Below, piece after piece: positions 19,701 through 27,460 of a DNA stretch of 64,000 bases (position 1 is the first letter of the stretch; every line of letters starts with the position of its first letter). Origin of the DNA: Verrucomicrobiia bacterium (GTDB lineage: Bacteria; Verrucomicrobiota; Verrucomicrobiia; Limisphaerales; Pedosphaeraceae). The notes below the pieces were generated by a model. That model saw only the letters and a program-made list of their open reading frames with translations, searched no databases and had not been told where the DNA came from. The position numbers and the translations under genes were made by a program. The stretch lies in NCBI GenBank assembly GCA_036268055.1, contig DATAUW010000019.1:1-64000 (forward strand). Direction: 5' to 3'.

Positions 19701-20123
19701 ATTCGCGCCGCGATCCGCCGCGTCTCGGAAAACACCGCCATCTCCTTCGCCAGCGATGTTGAGGACATTGACGGATTGCTCGACAAGGAATCGGAAATCC
19801 ATGTTTATCGAATCGTGCAAGAGAGCCTCAACAACGTCGTCAAACATTCCAAGGCCACCGAGGTCACCATCATCGTCAAAAAAAACCTGGCGCGTATCTC
19901 GCTCGGCATTCGCGACAACGGCCAGGGATTTAACGCCAACGCCTTTTCCGCGCACGGGGTTGAAAGCGCCGGTTTCGGCCTGAGCAACATCAGCGAACGG
20001 GCGCGAATTCTCGGCGGCGAACTGGTGGTGGATTCCCGCCCGGGAAGCGGAGTCAGCCTGACGATTGAAATTCCCATTCTTAATTCCAAGCATGAAGCGC
20101 CTGGTGAAATTATTGATCGTTGA
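16794..20123 (+). CDS. Sensor histidine kinase with PA14-like extracytoplasmic region (NarX/DesK-type kinase core)
   Basis: 1109 residues from the ATG at 16794; the open frame back to 16599 overlaps the upstream gene and its terminator. An N-terminal signal anchor (about 38-60) leads into roughly 780 exported residues. These hold a PA14-like beta module (about 164-265, with GYLHPPVTGNYTFWIASDNS) and several OB-like repeats of the VVTFNDD/QIGEWVQIGG type. One transmembrane helix lies at about 845-868. The kinase part has HisKA_3 with the phospho-His in RRRIAANLHDSLGQ (about residue 902) and an HATPase domain with N (VQESLNNVVKHS) and G (DNGQGF, GFGLSNISERA) boxes. PA14 folds often bind carbohydrate. 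The gene overlaps its response regulator by 32 bases. Confidence 0.9.
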   Translation: MRFMSHHRFAERPNALAHDTHCVPNRRSPIRKTIHRLTPFASLWLFSILSFIYFPALTLAQSFPIVTNVDQFWNVPNEYFLRGCSFHITGVVTLADTNRNLMVVQDSTGAVAISGSVKKSPVMIGQRVLVEGNEAAPAVEGFPDYPFHPSGSDVPAAFEAPSNWGNYHLTRMRGYLHPPVTGNYTFWIASDNSSELWLSTDEDPAKVRKIAFISEGFWVNPREWSRYPSQRSETIFLRSDKTYYVEAFQEQVLQDDHLSVAWQGPDFAQALVDGKYLTPFADSADEKKLPVSHGILREFWTNYSAGSLVGITGPRRYASVLSAKEIHLTILGNGPLPEPRRISLDQPLAPENNYCWVQVEGMLSFLAVHDTSASLEMLDNNEQTELHVQHWDKDSPLHPLNVRAEAQGVCEGTHSMTGPLTPGLIWVPSQSNIRLLETTITNTAPLTLAQPAVKTQMNPTGDMAGFYITRGVVTFNDDVLKKHCTFIQDDNGSSIFILDPAERLVGKLQIGEWVQIGGTLLLGKDAPGLQPTVLRNLGLQTMPKPIIGPTDLSLEKIANGIWTEVEGVVRSVDTNGVILLAGKKALASVWIGRTPPEVLRHYVDATLRIQGVMSTAVFGRPVLLTPSREFVEVEEAAPEHPFDLPVFSMANPKPVGVGFNWQHRVRMGGVVTFRGDWGLFVQTASGSMRVQTVNAPAVSVGDGVEIVGFPDENNSVTGALVRPTGNHPLFKPLNLDLATVSPGERGSLFVKVRADLLSQKKNANHQMLELEQGQRAFEAVLATHDGQLPELNPGSRIEITGVCDFQPIATAAARGGLSENATGLWRVWLRSPADVVVLSGPPWWTWKRASILIGIMTAILSGTILWIQLLRVRLRRQQAARLTFSRQTLQGQESERRRIAANLHDSLGQNLLVIKNQLHLAMQPVGAVPELQRRLEEISSMASQAIEEVRQITHDLRPYQLDRLGLTQTIRAAIRRVSENTAISFASDVEDIDGLLDKESEIHVYRIVQESLNNVVKHSKATEVTIIVKKNLARISLGIRDNGQGFNANAFSAHGVESAGFGLSNISERARILGGELVVDSRPGSGVSLTIEIPILNSKHEAPGEIIDR

Positions 20124-20745
20124 CGATCATCCGATCTTTCGACGCGGGCTCCGCGAGATCATCGAGGAGCATCCGAATTTCGAAGTGGTGGGCGAGGCGT
20201 CGGACGGCCAGCTTGGGCTGCGGCTCGTTTCGGACCGCAAGCCGGACATTGTGCTGCTGGACATTGACATGCCACGCATCAGCGGATTGGACATGGCGCG
20301 CGCGCTTCAAAAGAGCGAGCATCCCGCCCAAATCATTGTGCTTACGATGTACAAGGAGGAGGACATGTTTAACGCGGCGATGGATTTGGGCATCAAGGCT
20401 TATATTCTCAAAGAGAACGCCGCCGATGATATTGTGGAAGCCTTGGATAGAGTTGTCGGCGGAAAAACTTTCATCAGCCGCTCCATGTCGGACATTGGAA
20501 AGAAGCGCACCGACCATGTCCAAAAACTTTTATTGAGCAAGCCGCAAATCGAGTATCTCACGTCAGCGGAACGGCGGATTTTGAAACTCATCGCTGAAGA
20601 TAATACGAGCAAGGAAATTGCCGACAAACTCGGCATTAGCGTCAAAACGGTAGATAATCATCGGCTCAACATTTGCCAGAAACTGAACCTGCACGGCAGC
20701 CACAGCCTTCTCAAATTCGCGTTTGATCACAAGTCTCACCTGTAG
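20092..20745 (+). CDS. NarL/FixJ-type response regulator
   Basis: 217 residues from the ATG at 20092, inside the end of the kinase gene. The receiver domain (KLLIVDDHPIFRRGLREII) has its phospho-acceptor Asp in VLLDIDMPRISG (about residue 56) and Lys in AYILKENAADD. The LuxR-type HTH at about 155-205 reads LTSAERRILKLIAEDNTSKEIADKLGISVKTVDNH. It must be the cognate partner of the PA14 kinase. Proteins of this type bind inverted heptamers, and a matching palindrome lies 24 bases after the stop, with a second one upstream of the pseudopilin gene. Confidence 0.95.
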   Translation: MKRLVKLLIVDDHPIFRRGLREIIEEHPNFEVVGEASDGQLGLRLVSDRKPDIVLLDIDMPRISGLDMARALQKSEHPAQIIVLTMYKEEDMFNAAMDLGIKAYILKENAADDIVEALDRVVGGKTFISRSMSDIGKKRTDHVQKLLLSKPQIEYLTSAERRILKLIAEDNTSKEIADKLGISVKTVDNHRLNICQKLNLHGSHSLLKFAFDHKSHL

Positions 20746-20768
20746 CTTTCTGTGGCCGTCCAAAAGCG

Positions 20769-20788
20769 CATAGGTATTGCTACCTATG
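20769..20788. promoter_or_regulatory. NarL-like palindrome between the response regulator and the AraC gene (copy 2)
   Basis: CATAGGTA-TTGC-TACCTATG, a perfect 8-bp inverted repeat 36 bases before the AraC-type gene. Each arm contains TACCTAT, which fits the NarL heptamer TACYYMT, though the arms point outward rather than in the classic 7-2-7 order. Its core ATAGGT-N6-ACCTAT is shared with the site at 13989-14006. Confidence 0.5.
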
Positions 20789-20823
20789 TATGACCGGGAA
20801 AGCTGAATGATAAGCTTGGCCTG

Positions 20824-21306
20824 ATGACCAACCATTGTGCCGCCCGCACCAGCAAAAGTTCAGCGCCAGTTGAAATTTCTTTCGAGAACTCTTCCAGCGA
20901 AGATGCCGGTTGTGGTTCCAATTCAATCCGGCTCGCGACGGGAAATCTGCAAGTGGATCATTGCGTGAGCTACATGGTGCAGCAGTTGAACAAGCCTTTA
21001 AAAATTTCCGTGCTCATCGAACTCGCCGGGATTACTCACAGCCGTTTTTTTGCGGTCTTCAAATCTTCCACCGGTTATACGCCGCTGGATTTTTTCATCC
21101 GTTTGCGCATGCGGAAGGCGCGCGAACTTCTTTCGACCAACCGTTTGCTGGTCAAGGAAGTTTCCTATCTCGTCGGTTACAAGGATGCGCTGTATTTTTC
21201 CCGGATGTTCAAATCCATTTATGGCATAGCGCCGAGTGGATTTCGAACGCTGGCGTCCGATTCCGCGAATTTTGACACCGGGCAGAAAACTCGTTTGGCG
21301 CAGTAG
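20824..21306 (+). CDS. Short AraC-family transcriptional regulator
   Basis: 160 residues. Only the AraC double helix-turn-helix is present (about 40-145): LVDHC-like start, then ISVLIELAGITHSRFFAVFKSSTG as the first HTH, and the second with VKEVSYLVGYKDALYFSRMFKSIYG, the family signature. The N-terminal 40 residues are Ser-rich and there is no effector-binding domain. Its level or a partner, rather than a bound ligand, presumably sets its activity. The palindrome just upstream suggests control by the two-component regulator, making a cascade kinase, NarL-type regulator, AraC-type regulator. Confidence 0.88.
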   Translation: MTNHCAARTSKSSAPVEISFENSSSEDAGCGSNSIRLATGNLQVDHCVSYMVQQLNKPLKISVLIELAGITHSRFFAVFKSSTGYTPLDFFIRLRMRKARELLSTNRLLVKEVSYLVGYKDALYFSRMFKSIYGIAPSGFRTLASDSANFDTGQKTRLAQ

Positions 21307-21396
21307 GCGCGCTGATTAAATTTTCTTAGGGCCGGTTTTGCGGTGGTATCGGGATTTGCGCATTTCAACTTCCTGCGTCTTGGGAAGAAGGAACCT

Positions 21397-21601
21397 TGTC
21401 GCTCCTACGGAGCTTGGTTATTGCAGGGTCATTATTATAAACATGGCGCTCCTAACGGAGCTTGAAAAAAATAAAACCTTGTCCCTTGGCCGCGACATGC
21501 GCGTCGGAGATGATCGCGCAACGGCAGTGTATTAAGCTCCGTTAGGAGCGCCATGTTTATAATAGTATTTCAAATCAATCCTTAGCTCCGTAGGAGCGAC
21601 A
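21397..21601. repeat. Nested inverted repeat, about 205 bp (cruciform/REP-like)
   Basis: The inner arms are 31 bases each and perfectly complementary (21433-21463 with 21534-21564), containing GGCGCTCCTAACGGAGCTT and its reverse complement. The outer arms are 18 bases (21397-21414 with 21584-21601), containing GTCGCTCCTACGGAGCT. The two arm types are variants of the same short palindrome. The 70 bases in the middle code for nothing recognisable. This occupies most of the 398-bp gap between the AraC and M3 peptidase genes; a mobile, non-coding element is the likeliest origin. Confidence 0.75.
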
Positions 21602-21704
21602 CCCTCATGAATACGCTCTTTCAATTCCACAAAAACTGAGATCGGCCCGTCATTCCCCTTAAAATCTCATTCCCATTCGGCAAACTTAGTTTATCTTTTC
21701 GCGT

Positions 21705-23435
21705 ATGAATTTATTGCCGTTCACCAATTTGCCGGCCTACAAGCCCCGTCATTTCGTTCCGCAAAAAATTGATTTAGGGGACATCGCGCAGATCACTCCG
21801 CTTTACGATCAACTGGAAGTCCGCGCTGCCGCGTGCCAGACTCCTGCCGATCTCGAACGCTGGCTCGTGGATTGGAGTGAACTTAATGCCGCGATTGATC
21901 AGGATCAATCGGAGCGTTACATCGCCATGACCTGCCACACGGACAGTCCCGACGCGGAAAAAGCCTACCTGCACGCCGTCGAAAATGTGCAGCCGCAACT
22001 CAAGCCACGCGAATTCAAGCTCGCGGAAATTTTCATCGCTCATCCGTTGCGTGCCCGGTTGCCGAAACAGCGTTACGAAGTCTTCGACCGCAACACCGCG
22101 CTTCAGGTCGAATTGTATCGTCCCGAAAATGTCCCGCTCGAAACCGAGGAAGCCAAGCTCGGCCAGCAATATCAAAAGCTCAGCGGCTCGCTGACGGTGC
22201 CATTTCGCGGCGAGGAAAAAACCCTCGCGCAGATGGCGCGTTTTCTCGAAGAGCCCGACCGTCCGTTGCGTCAGGAAGCGTGGGAACTCGTCGCCAATCG
22301 CCGCTTGCAGGAAGTGGACAAGATCGAAACGATTTTTGACGAGTTGGTAAAAATCCGCGAGCAGACGGCGAAAAACGCGGGTTACAAAAATTTTATTGAT
22401 TACGCGTTTCGCTCCCGCCGCCGTTTCGATTACACGCCCGAGGATTGCCTGCAATTTCACACCGCGATTGAAAAAGAAATCATGCCGGTGGTGCGTGATT
22501 TGCAAGCGGTTCGCCGTGGTCAACTCGGCTTGACCGCGTTGCGTCCGTGGGACCTCGGCGTGGACCCATTGAATCGTCCGCCGTTGCGTCCTTTTGAGCA
22601 GGTCGAAGGCATGGTCGCGAGCACACAAAAGATTTTTAACCAGCTCGACGCCACGCTCGGCGGCGAGTTTCAGGAGATGCAGAATTTGCGTTTGCTCGAT
22701 CTGGCGAATCGCAAAGGAAAAGCGCCGGGCGGGTATCAATCCACGCTGTCCGAATCGCGGCTGCCGTTTATTTTCATGAACGCGGTCGGTGTGCAGCGCG
22801 ACGTCGAGACCATGTTGCACGAGGCGGGCCACGCGTTTCACGCGCTCGCCAGCCGCAAGGAGGATTTGTATGCCTATCGCGATGCGCCGATTGAATTCTG
22901 TGAAGTCGCCTCGATGAGCATGGAACTGCTCGGCAACGAGTTCATCGAAAACTTTTACGCGCCTGCCGAAGCGGGCCGCGCGCGCCAGGATCATCTCGAA
23001 GGCATTGCGAAAATTTTTCCGTGGATCGCCACGGTGGATGCCTTCCAGCACTGGATTTATTCGCATCCCGGCCACACGCGCGACGACCGCCGCGCGGCGT
23101 GGGAAAAACTCATGGATCGTTTCGGCGGCGATGTGGATTGGAAAGGCTATGAAAAAGCGCGCGGCTATATGTGGCACCGCCAGCTTCACATTTTTCTGCA
23201 TCCGTTCTATTATGTCGAATACGGCATCGCCCAACTCGGCGCGCTGCAAGTCTGGGCAAATTCAAAAAAGGACAAGGCGAAAGCGCTCAACGATTACAAG
23301 TCCGCGCTCGCGCTTGGCGGTTCGCGCCCGCTGCCCGAACTTTTCGCCGCCGCCGGCTGCAAATTCGCATTCAACCAGGAAACGATGAAGCCGCTGATGA
23401 ACCTCGTCCGCACCGAATTGGCCCGGCTCAAGTAA
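21705..23435 (+). CDS. M3-family oligoendopeptidase
   Basis: 576 residues. The zinc motif is HEXXH in METMLHEAGHAFHALAS (His about 370), with the third ligand Glu in IEFCEVASMSMELL, as in PepF/thimet-type M3 peptidases that degrade short peptides in the cytoplasm. There is no signal peptide. Length is typical of the PepF branch. The next gene begins with GTG one base after its stop, so the two are co-transcribed although their functions look unrelated. Confidence 0.93.
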   Translation: MNLLPFTNLPAYKPRHFVPQKIDLGDIAQITPLYDQLEVRAAACQTPADLERWLVDWSELNAAIDQDQSERYIAMTCHTDSPDAEKAYLHAVENVQPQLKPREFKLAEIFIAHPLRARLPKQRYEVFDRNTALQVELYRPENVPLETEEAKLGQQYQKLSGSLTVPFRGEEKTLAQMARFLEEPDRPLRQEAWELVANRRLQEVDKIETIFDELVKIREQTAKNAGYKNFIDYAFRSRRRFDYTPEDCLQFHTAIEKEIMPVVRDLQAVRRGQLGLTALRPWDLGVDPLNRPPLRPFEQVEGMVASTQKIFNQLDATLGGEFQEMQNLRLLDLANRKGKAPGGYQSTLSESRLPFIFMNAVGVQRDVETMLHEAGHAFHALASRKEDLYAYRDAPIEFCEVASMSMELLGNEFIENFYAPAEAGRARQDHLEGIAKIFPWIATVDAFQHWIYSHPGHTRDDRRAAWEKLMDRFGGDVDWKGYEKARGYMWHRQLHIFLHPFYYVEYGIAQLGALQVWANSKKDKAKALNDYKSALALGGSRPLPELFAAAGCKFAFNQETMKPLMNLVRTELARLK

Positions 23436-23436
23436 T

Positions 23437-24354
23437 GTGAAAGTGTTCGTCACCGGCGCGTCGGGCTTTGTCGGCGAAGAAATTCTTCGACAGCTTCACG
23501 CCGCTGGTTACGGCATCCGCATTCTCGCGCGAAAGGAAAAATCATCCGCGGTTCAATCCGCCGCCGCGCGTTTCAAGGTTGAGATTCATCCCGGGGACGT
23601 GACCGATGCGCAAACCCTTTTCGGCGCATTGATCGGCTGCGATGCCGTCATCCATCTCGTCGGCATCATCAGCGAAGTGGGCAAATCCACTTACGAAAAC
23701 ATCCACACGCGCGGAACGCAAAATATGGTGGGTGCCGCGCAACCAGCCGGCGTGCGCCGCTTCATCCACATGAGCGCGCTCGGCACGCGCCCGAACGCGG
23801 TCGCGCGTTATCATCAATCCAAATGGGCCGCCGAGGAAATTTTGCGCCACAGCGGCCTGGACTTCACGATCTTTCGTCCCTCGATCATTTACGGCCCGCA
23901 TGATCATTTCGTAAATCTGTTCGCGAGCCTCTCGCGTTTTTCTCCCGTGTTGCCAGTGATCGGCGATGGCCGCGCAAAATTGCAACCGGTTCCCGTCGCG
24001 GATGTGGCGAAGTGTTTTGTCAGCGCACTTTCCGAGCCCAAATCTATCGGCCAAACTTTCGACCTTGCTGGTCGTGACGTTTTAAGTTTTGAGCAAGTCC
24101 TCGACACTATTCTCGAAGTCACGCATCGCAAACGCTGGAAAATGCACGTGCCCCTCGCCATCGCGCGACTCCAAGCCACGCTGCTGGAAAAAGTTTTTCC
24201 TCTCTTCGGAAAAGCGCCGCCATTCAATCGCGATCAACTATTGATGCTTCAGGAGGACAATGTTGGTGATGCAAAGTGCGCAATGGAATTATTTTCAATT
24301 AATGGGGTGAGTTTTAAAGACGGAATAGCTGGCTATTTGCATTCATCAAATTGA
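23437..24354 (+). CDS. NAD(P)-binding protein of the NDUFA9/atypical SDR group
   Basis: 305 residues from a GTG at 23437, chosen because it is one base from the previous stop and leads straight into MKVFVTGASGFVGEEILRQL. The Rossmann loop GASGFVG is at residues 7-13, and a YHQSKWAAEE segment supplies the Tyr-x-x-x-Lys pair. FRPSIIYGPHDHFVNLFASL is the family signature of complex-I NDUFA9-like proteins. Bacterial members act on quinone- or sugar-linked substrates or are structural; no specific substrate can be named. Confidence 0.88.
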   Translation: MKVFVTGASGFVGEEILRQLHAAGYGIRILARKEKSSAVQSAAARFKVEIHPGDVTDAQTLFGALIGCDAVIHLVGIISEVGKSTYENIHTRGTQNMVGAAQPAGVRRFIHMSALGTRPNAVARYHQSKWAAEEILRHSGLDFTIFRPSIIYGPHDHFVNLFASLSRFSPVLPVIGDGRAKLQPVPVADVAKCFVSALSEPKSIGQTFDLAGRDVLSFEQVLDTILEVTHRKRWKMHVPLAIARLQATLLEKVFPLFGKAPPFNRDQLLMLQEDNVGDAKCAMELFSINGVSFKDGIAGYLHSSN

Positions 24355-24435
24355 GACGCCACGCCGGTCAACCCTGCGACATGCAATATCCCGAAACCGG
24401 TTGAAAAAAATCGCTAATCGGAGGATAGTCCTCAT

Positions 24436-24672
24436 ATGATTACGCTCAAAGCGGACAATCGCAGCCGGGTAAAATTGCCGGATGTAAAACCAGGAACCGT
24501 TTTTCAACTCGTGAATAGCGGTTCAGGCCACTTTAATTTGGTTGAATTACAGCCCACCGATGTTCCGATCGTAAATCCAATTAAACGCAAGGATGGTTCC
24601 TATAAATGGCCGGTTAAAATGAGCCGGAAAGAAATAATCGCGGCTATCCGGGCAGACCGGGATTCCCGATGA
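24436..24672 (+). CDS. Probable antitoxin partner of a PIN toxin (AbrB-like)
   Basis: 78 residues. The start MITLKADNRSRVKLPDVKPGTVFQL resembles the looped-hinge strand pattern of AbrB-type antitoxins, and the basic C-terminus ends SRKEIIAAIRADRDSR. It overlaps the following PIN gene by 4 bases, as toxin-antitoxin pairs do. The antitoxin assignment rests mostly on this context. Because the toxin frame is broken, the gene may now be a solitary regulator or decaying. Confidence 0.65.
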   Translation: MITLKADNRSRVKLPDVKPGTVFQLVNSGSGHFNLVELQPTDVPIVNPIKRKDGSYKWPVKMSRKEIIAAIRADRDSR

Positions 24673-25060
24673 AAGCGTATTGGGATTCTTCCGCGCTTGT
24701 AAAAGCAATATTGGATGATCAACTTCACGAACGGTTGGTGAGAGAGGGTGGACTCACTCGTACGCACACTCTCGCCGAAGTGTTTTCAGTGCTTACAGGT
24801 AAAGCCCATATTCGCATGGACGCCGCGGCGGCGGCTAAAGTCGTCAAGCAAATTGCCGAGTGCATTCAATTTGTGATCTTTCCAGCGATGAAGTGATTGC
24901 CGGTCTTTCAAAGGCCCGGCAGCGAGGCGTGAGAGGCGGGCGTGTGCATGATTATTTGCACGCACTCGCAGCAGTTAAATCAGGCGCGAACGAATTGCTG
25001 ACCCTGGATCGCAACGATTTTGACTTGCTCGCGCCCGGTTTGTTGGTGGAACAGGTCTAA
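24669..25060 (+). pseudogene. PIN-domain toxin (VapC type), frameshifted
   Basis: The first frame (24669-24896) starts MKAYWDSSALVKAIL, the PIN start with its first Asp, and drifts off at FVIFPAMK. The second frame (24860-25060) continues the fold with DLSSDEVIAGLSKARQRGVRGGRVHDYLHALAA and TLDRNDFDLL. Restoring one base after position 24874 joins the two as ...QFVDLSSDEV..., giving a normal PIN protein of about 130 residues. A one-base deletion, or a sequencing error, therefore breaks the gene. No slippery heptamer that would suggest programmed frameshifting is seen. Confidence 0.8.
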
Positions 25061-25094
25061 ACCTGTCCGCAAAACCCTTGAGTATCTAATCCGG

Positions 25095-26402
25095 TTACGT
25101 CTCGATCCCGTAAGCCTTGATCTTATTATAAAGTGTCTGCCGGCCAATGCCCAAACGCTTGGCCGTTTCCAATTTATTGCCGCCGGTTTCCTTGAGCATC
25201 TGCACGATGGTATTGCGTTCAACGCCTTCCAGCAGCGTAAAACTTGTGTCACCGCTGGCTTCGTTGCTGGCGGAAGTGATGGACAAGTCAACGCCTTCAA
25301 TCACTTTGCCTTCGCTCAAAAGCACCGCGCGCTGGACTTCGTTCTGCAACTGGCGCACGTTGCCCGGCCAGTCGAACGAACGCAACCGCTCCGCCGCTTC
25401 GTCAGAAAATCCCGTGATGTCACGATTCGCCTGTGAGGAAAACCGCTTCAGGAACGACATCGCCAGCGGCAGAATGTCTTCGCGGCGCTCGCGCAAGGGC
25501 GGCAGATGCACCGATACCGCGCTGATGCGGTAAAACAAATCCTCGCGCAGCTTGCCATCACGGATCGCCTCTTCCGGCTTGCGATTGGTCGCGGCAATGA
25601 TGCGGCAATCCGTCTTGTAACTGGTCCGCCCGCCGACCGGGCGCACTTCCTTTTCCTGGAGCACGCGCAGCAATTTGCTCTGCGTATCAATCGGCATTTC
25701 GGACAGTTCGTCCAGCAGCAGCGTACCGCCTTCGGCCTGGCGAAACAACCCTTCGCGGTCGCTGTTCGCGCCGGTGAAGGCGCCTTTGACGGAGCCGAAC
25801 AATTCACTCTCGATCAATTCGCGCGGCAGTGCGGCGCAGTTGATCTTGATCAACGGCCCAGCGGAACGCCCGCTCGCGGTGTGGACGAGATCGGCGATGA
25901 CTTCCTTGCCCGTGCCGCTTTCGCCGGTGATCAAAATCGAAACATCGCTCGGCGCGACGCGGCGCACGGTGCGCACGACGGCTTTCATCGCCTCACATTG
26001 GAAAATGGAATTCGCGGTCGAGACGGCTTCGCGTAAGGAACGGATTTCCAGCGCGCGCTTGATGAGGTTCAGCAGGCTCTCGGGGTCGAACGGCTTTTCT
26101 GCAAAGTGAAATGCGCCGCGCTTAGTGGCTTCCACGGCGACATCATAGGTCGCGTGGCCGGTGAGCATGATGACTTCCGCCTCGGGCCATTCTTTCTTGA
26201 TGAGCGGGAGCAGGTCGAGGCCGGTGGCATCGGGCAATTTATAATCCAGCAACACCACGTCCGGCTGGAAACGGCCGTAGGTTTCCTTGAGCCCGGCGGC
26301 GTCCTTCACCTGGTGGACTGTGTAATTGCTGCGCTGCAACACTTGTGAGAGCAATTCGCGGATTTCCGAATCGTCGTCCAGGACCAGGATATTTGCCTTC
26401 AT
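25095..26402 (-). CDS. Sigma-54-dependent response regulator (NtrC family)
   Basis: 435 residues. The receiver domain has Asp in VVLLDYKLPDATG (about 53) and Lys in HFAEKPFDPES. The AAA+ domain has Walker A GESGTGKEV, the sigma-54 contact GAFTGA (in SVKGAFTGANSDR) and Walker B GGTLLLDEL. The Fis-type HTH at the end reads NKLETAKRLGIGRQTLYNKIK. It activates RpoN promoters after phosphorylation. No histidine kinase adjoins it; the upstream gene, a glutamine amidotransferase-like protein, overlaps it by 4 bases. It is an orphan regulator whose kinase must lie elsewhere. Confidence 0.95.
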   Translation of the reverse strand: MKANILVLDDDSEIRELLSQVLQRSNYTVHQVKDAAGLKETYGRFQPDVVLLDYKLPDATGLDLLPLIKKEWPEAEVIMLTGHATYDVAVEATKRGAFHFAEKPFDPESLLNLIKRALEIRSLREAVSTANSIFQCEAMKAVVRTVRRVAPSDVSILITGESGTGKEVIADLVHTASGRSAGPLIKINCAALPRELIESELFGSVKGAFTGANSDREGLFRQAEGGTLLLDELSEMPIDTQSKLLRVLQEKEVRPVGGRTSYKTDCRIIAATNRKPEEAIRDGKLREDLFYRISAVSVHLPPLRERREDILPLAMSFLKRFSSQANRDITGFSDEAAERLRSFDWPGNVRQLQNEVQRAVLLSEGKVIEGVDLSITSASNEASGDTSFTLLEGVERNTIVQMLKETGGNKLETAKRLGIGRQTLYNKIKAYGIET

Positions 26403-27211
26403 ATTTTACGATTGCGATTTGCGACACACGCCCGGGTAAAACTATTGAATACTTCCTGATGCTCCGGATACCGGGGCGCCAGACGCTCAGGATGAAACTG
26501 CACGGTCATAAAATACGGCAGCAAATGGGCGGAGTCGCTCTGCAATTCCGTTGCTTCCACCACGCCATCATCGCTTACAGCCGTGACCTTCAGCGGCTTG
26601 GCGACGCGGCCGATGGCTTGATGATGTGTGCTGTTCACACCCAGGCGCTGCTTCCCCGTAATCTTGGCAAGCAATGAATCCTCTGTCAACCGTGCTTCAT
26701 GCACGACCTCGCTTTTGCGCTCCATTTGGCGATGGTTCAAAGCACCCTTGACCTGGCTGGGAATATCCACCACCAGCGTGCCGCCGAGCGCGACGTTTAT
26801 GATCTGATGCCCGCGGCAAATTCCCAGCACCGGTTTGCGTTGTTTAAACACTTCGTCCACCAATATCAACTCGCGCAAATCGCGTTCGCCTTTTTCGATG
26901 TTCACCGTCTTTCGCAACTTCGGCGATAAGGATTTTGTATAGAGCTTCGGATTGATGTCGTCGCCGCCAGAGAAAAGCACGCCATCGCACTGCGCCACGC
27001 ATTCGGCCACGATTTCCGGCGACGCCAATCCCGGCAGCACCAATGGGACGCCGCCCGCCGCCATGACGGCGCGCATATAAGTCTCCGAAAGGCTGATGGA
27101 CATGTCGCCAAATTCTTCGCCTTTCACTTCCGTGTTCGGCGAAACTAGAATCAGCGGCGGCCGCTCGTTTTTGTTTCTAGTCTTCGATTTTGTGCGCGGG
27201 GAATTTTTCAT
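26399..27211 (-). CDS. Class I glutamine amidotransferase-like hydrolase (PuuD/gamma-Glu-GABA hydrolase family)
   Basis: 270 residues. The nucleophile elbow is VLGICRGHQIINVALGG (Cys about 121), and the His/Glu pair is in FMTVQFHPERL. The family breaks gamma-glutamyl bonds, as in PuuD of putrescine catabolism, but no other putrescine gene is near, so the substrate is open. The basic, Lys/Arg-rich first 17 residues may not be translated in full. It is coupled to the downstream NtrC-type regulator by a 4-base overlap and overlaps the upstream small gene by 35 bases. Confidence 0.85.
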   Translation of the reverse strand: MKNSPRTKSKTRNKNERPPLILVSPNTEVKGEEFGDMSISLSETYMRAVMAAGGVPLVLPGLASPEIVAECVAQCDGVLFSGGDDINPKLYTKSLSPKLRKTVNIEKGERDLRELILVDEVFKQRKPVLGICRGHQIINVALGGTLVVDIPSQVKGALNHRQMERKSEVVHEARLTEDSLLAKITGKQRLGVNSTHHQAIGRVAKPLKVTAVSDDGVVEATELQSDSAHLLPYFMTVQFHPERLAPRYPEHQEVFNSFTRACVANRNRKI

Positions 27212-27455
27212 TGATCGTTCTTTTCAGGCGCTGCTCTTCTTCGGGGCGCTGCAACCGCCGACCAATACGACGGCGGACGGCATCCAAAAGTTCCAGCCAA
27301 TCTTCGAGCGGCGGGTCGGCCAGCGGCTGCCATTGCTCAAAACGGCGGTCGCGAATAAAAAATTTCCACTGGGTTCCCACGTGTTGCGCATACAAAAGCA
27401 TTTTTTCGCCTTCGTCATTCACGCGTTTCCAACTGATTTCAGCTTTGGCTCCCAT
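27177..27455 (-). CDS. Conserved hypothetical protein
   Basis: 92 residues, soluble, rich in Arg, Glu and Trp (FFIRDRRFEQWQPLADPPLEDWLELLDAVRRRIGRR). I recognise no domain. It lies between ispF and the amidotransferase on the same strand, 5 bases after the ispF stop and overlapping the next start, so it belongs to a four-gene transcript running from ispF to the NtrC-type regulator. The tight packing supports a real gene. Confidence 0.65.
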   Translation of the reverse strand: MGAKAEISWKRVNDEGEKMLLYAQHVGTQWKFFIRDRRFEQWQPLADPPLEDWLELLDAVRRRIGRRLQRPEEEQRLKRTINEKFPAHKIED

Positions 27456-27460
27456 GATGA

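Noticed and set aside
21774-23249. 491-residue ORF on the minus strand
   Set aside because: Exact shadow of the M3 peptidase gene, with a composition (Arg/His/Phe-rich) that comes from reading high-GC codons backwards.
24860-24896. Programmed ribosomal frameshift in the PIN gene
   Set aside because: No slippery heptamer or following stem is seen, and a one-base deletion explains the sequence simply.
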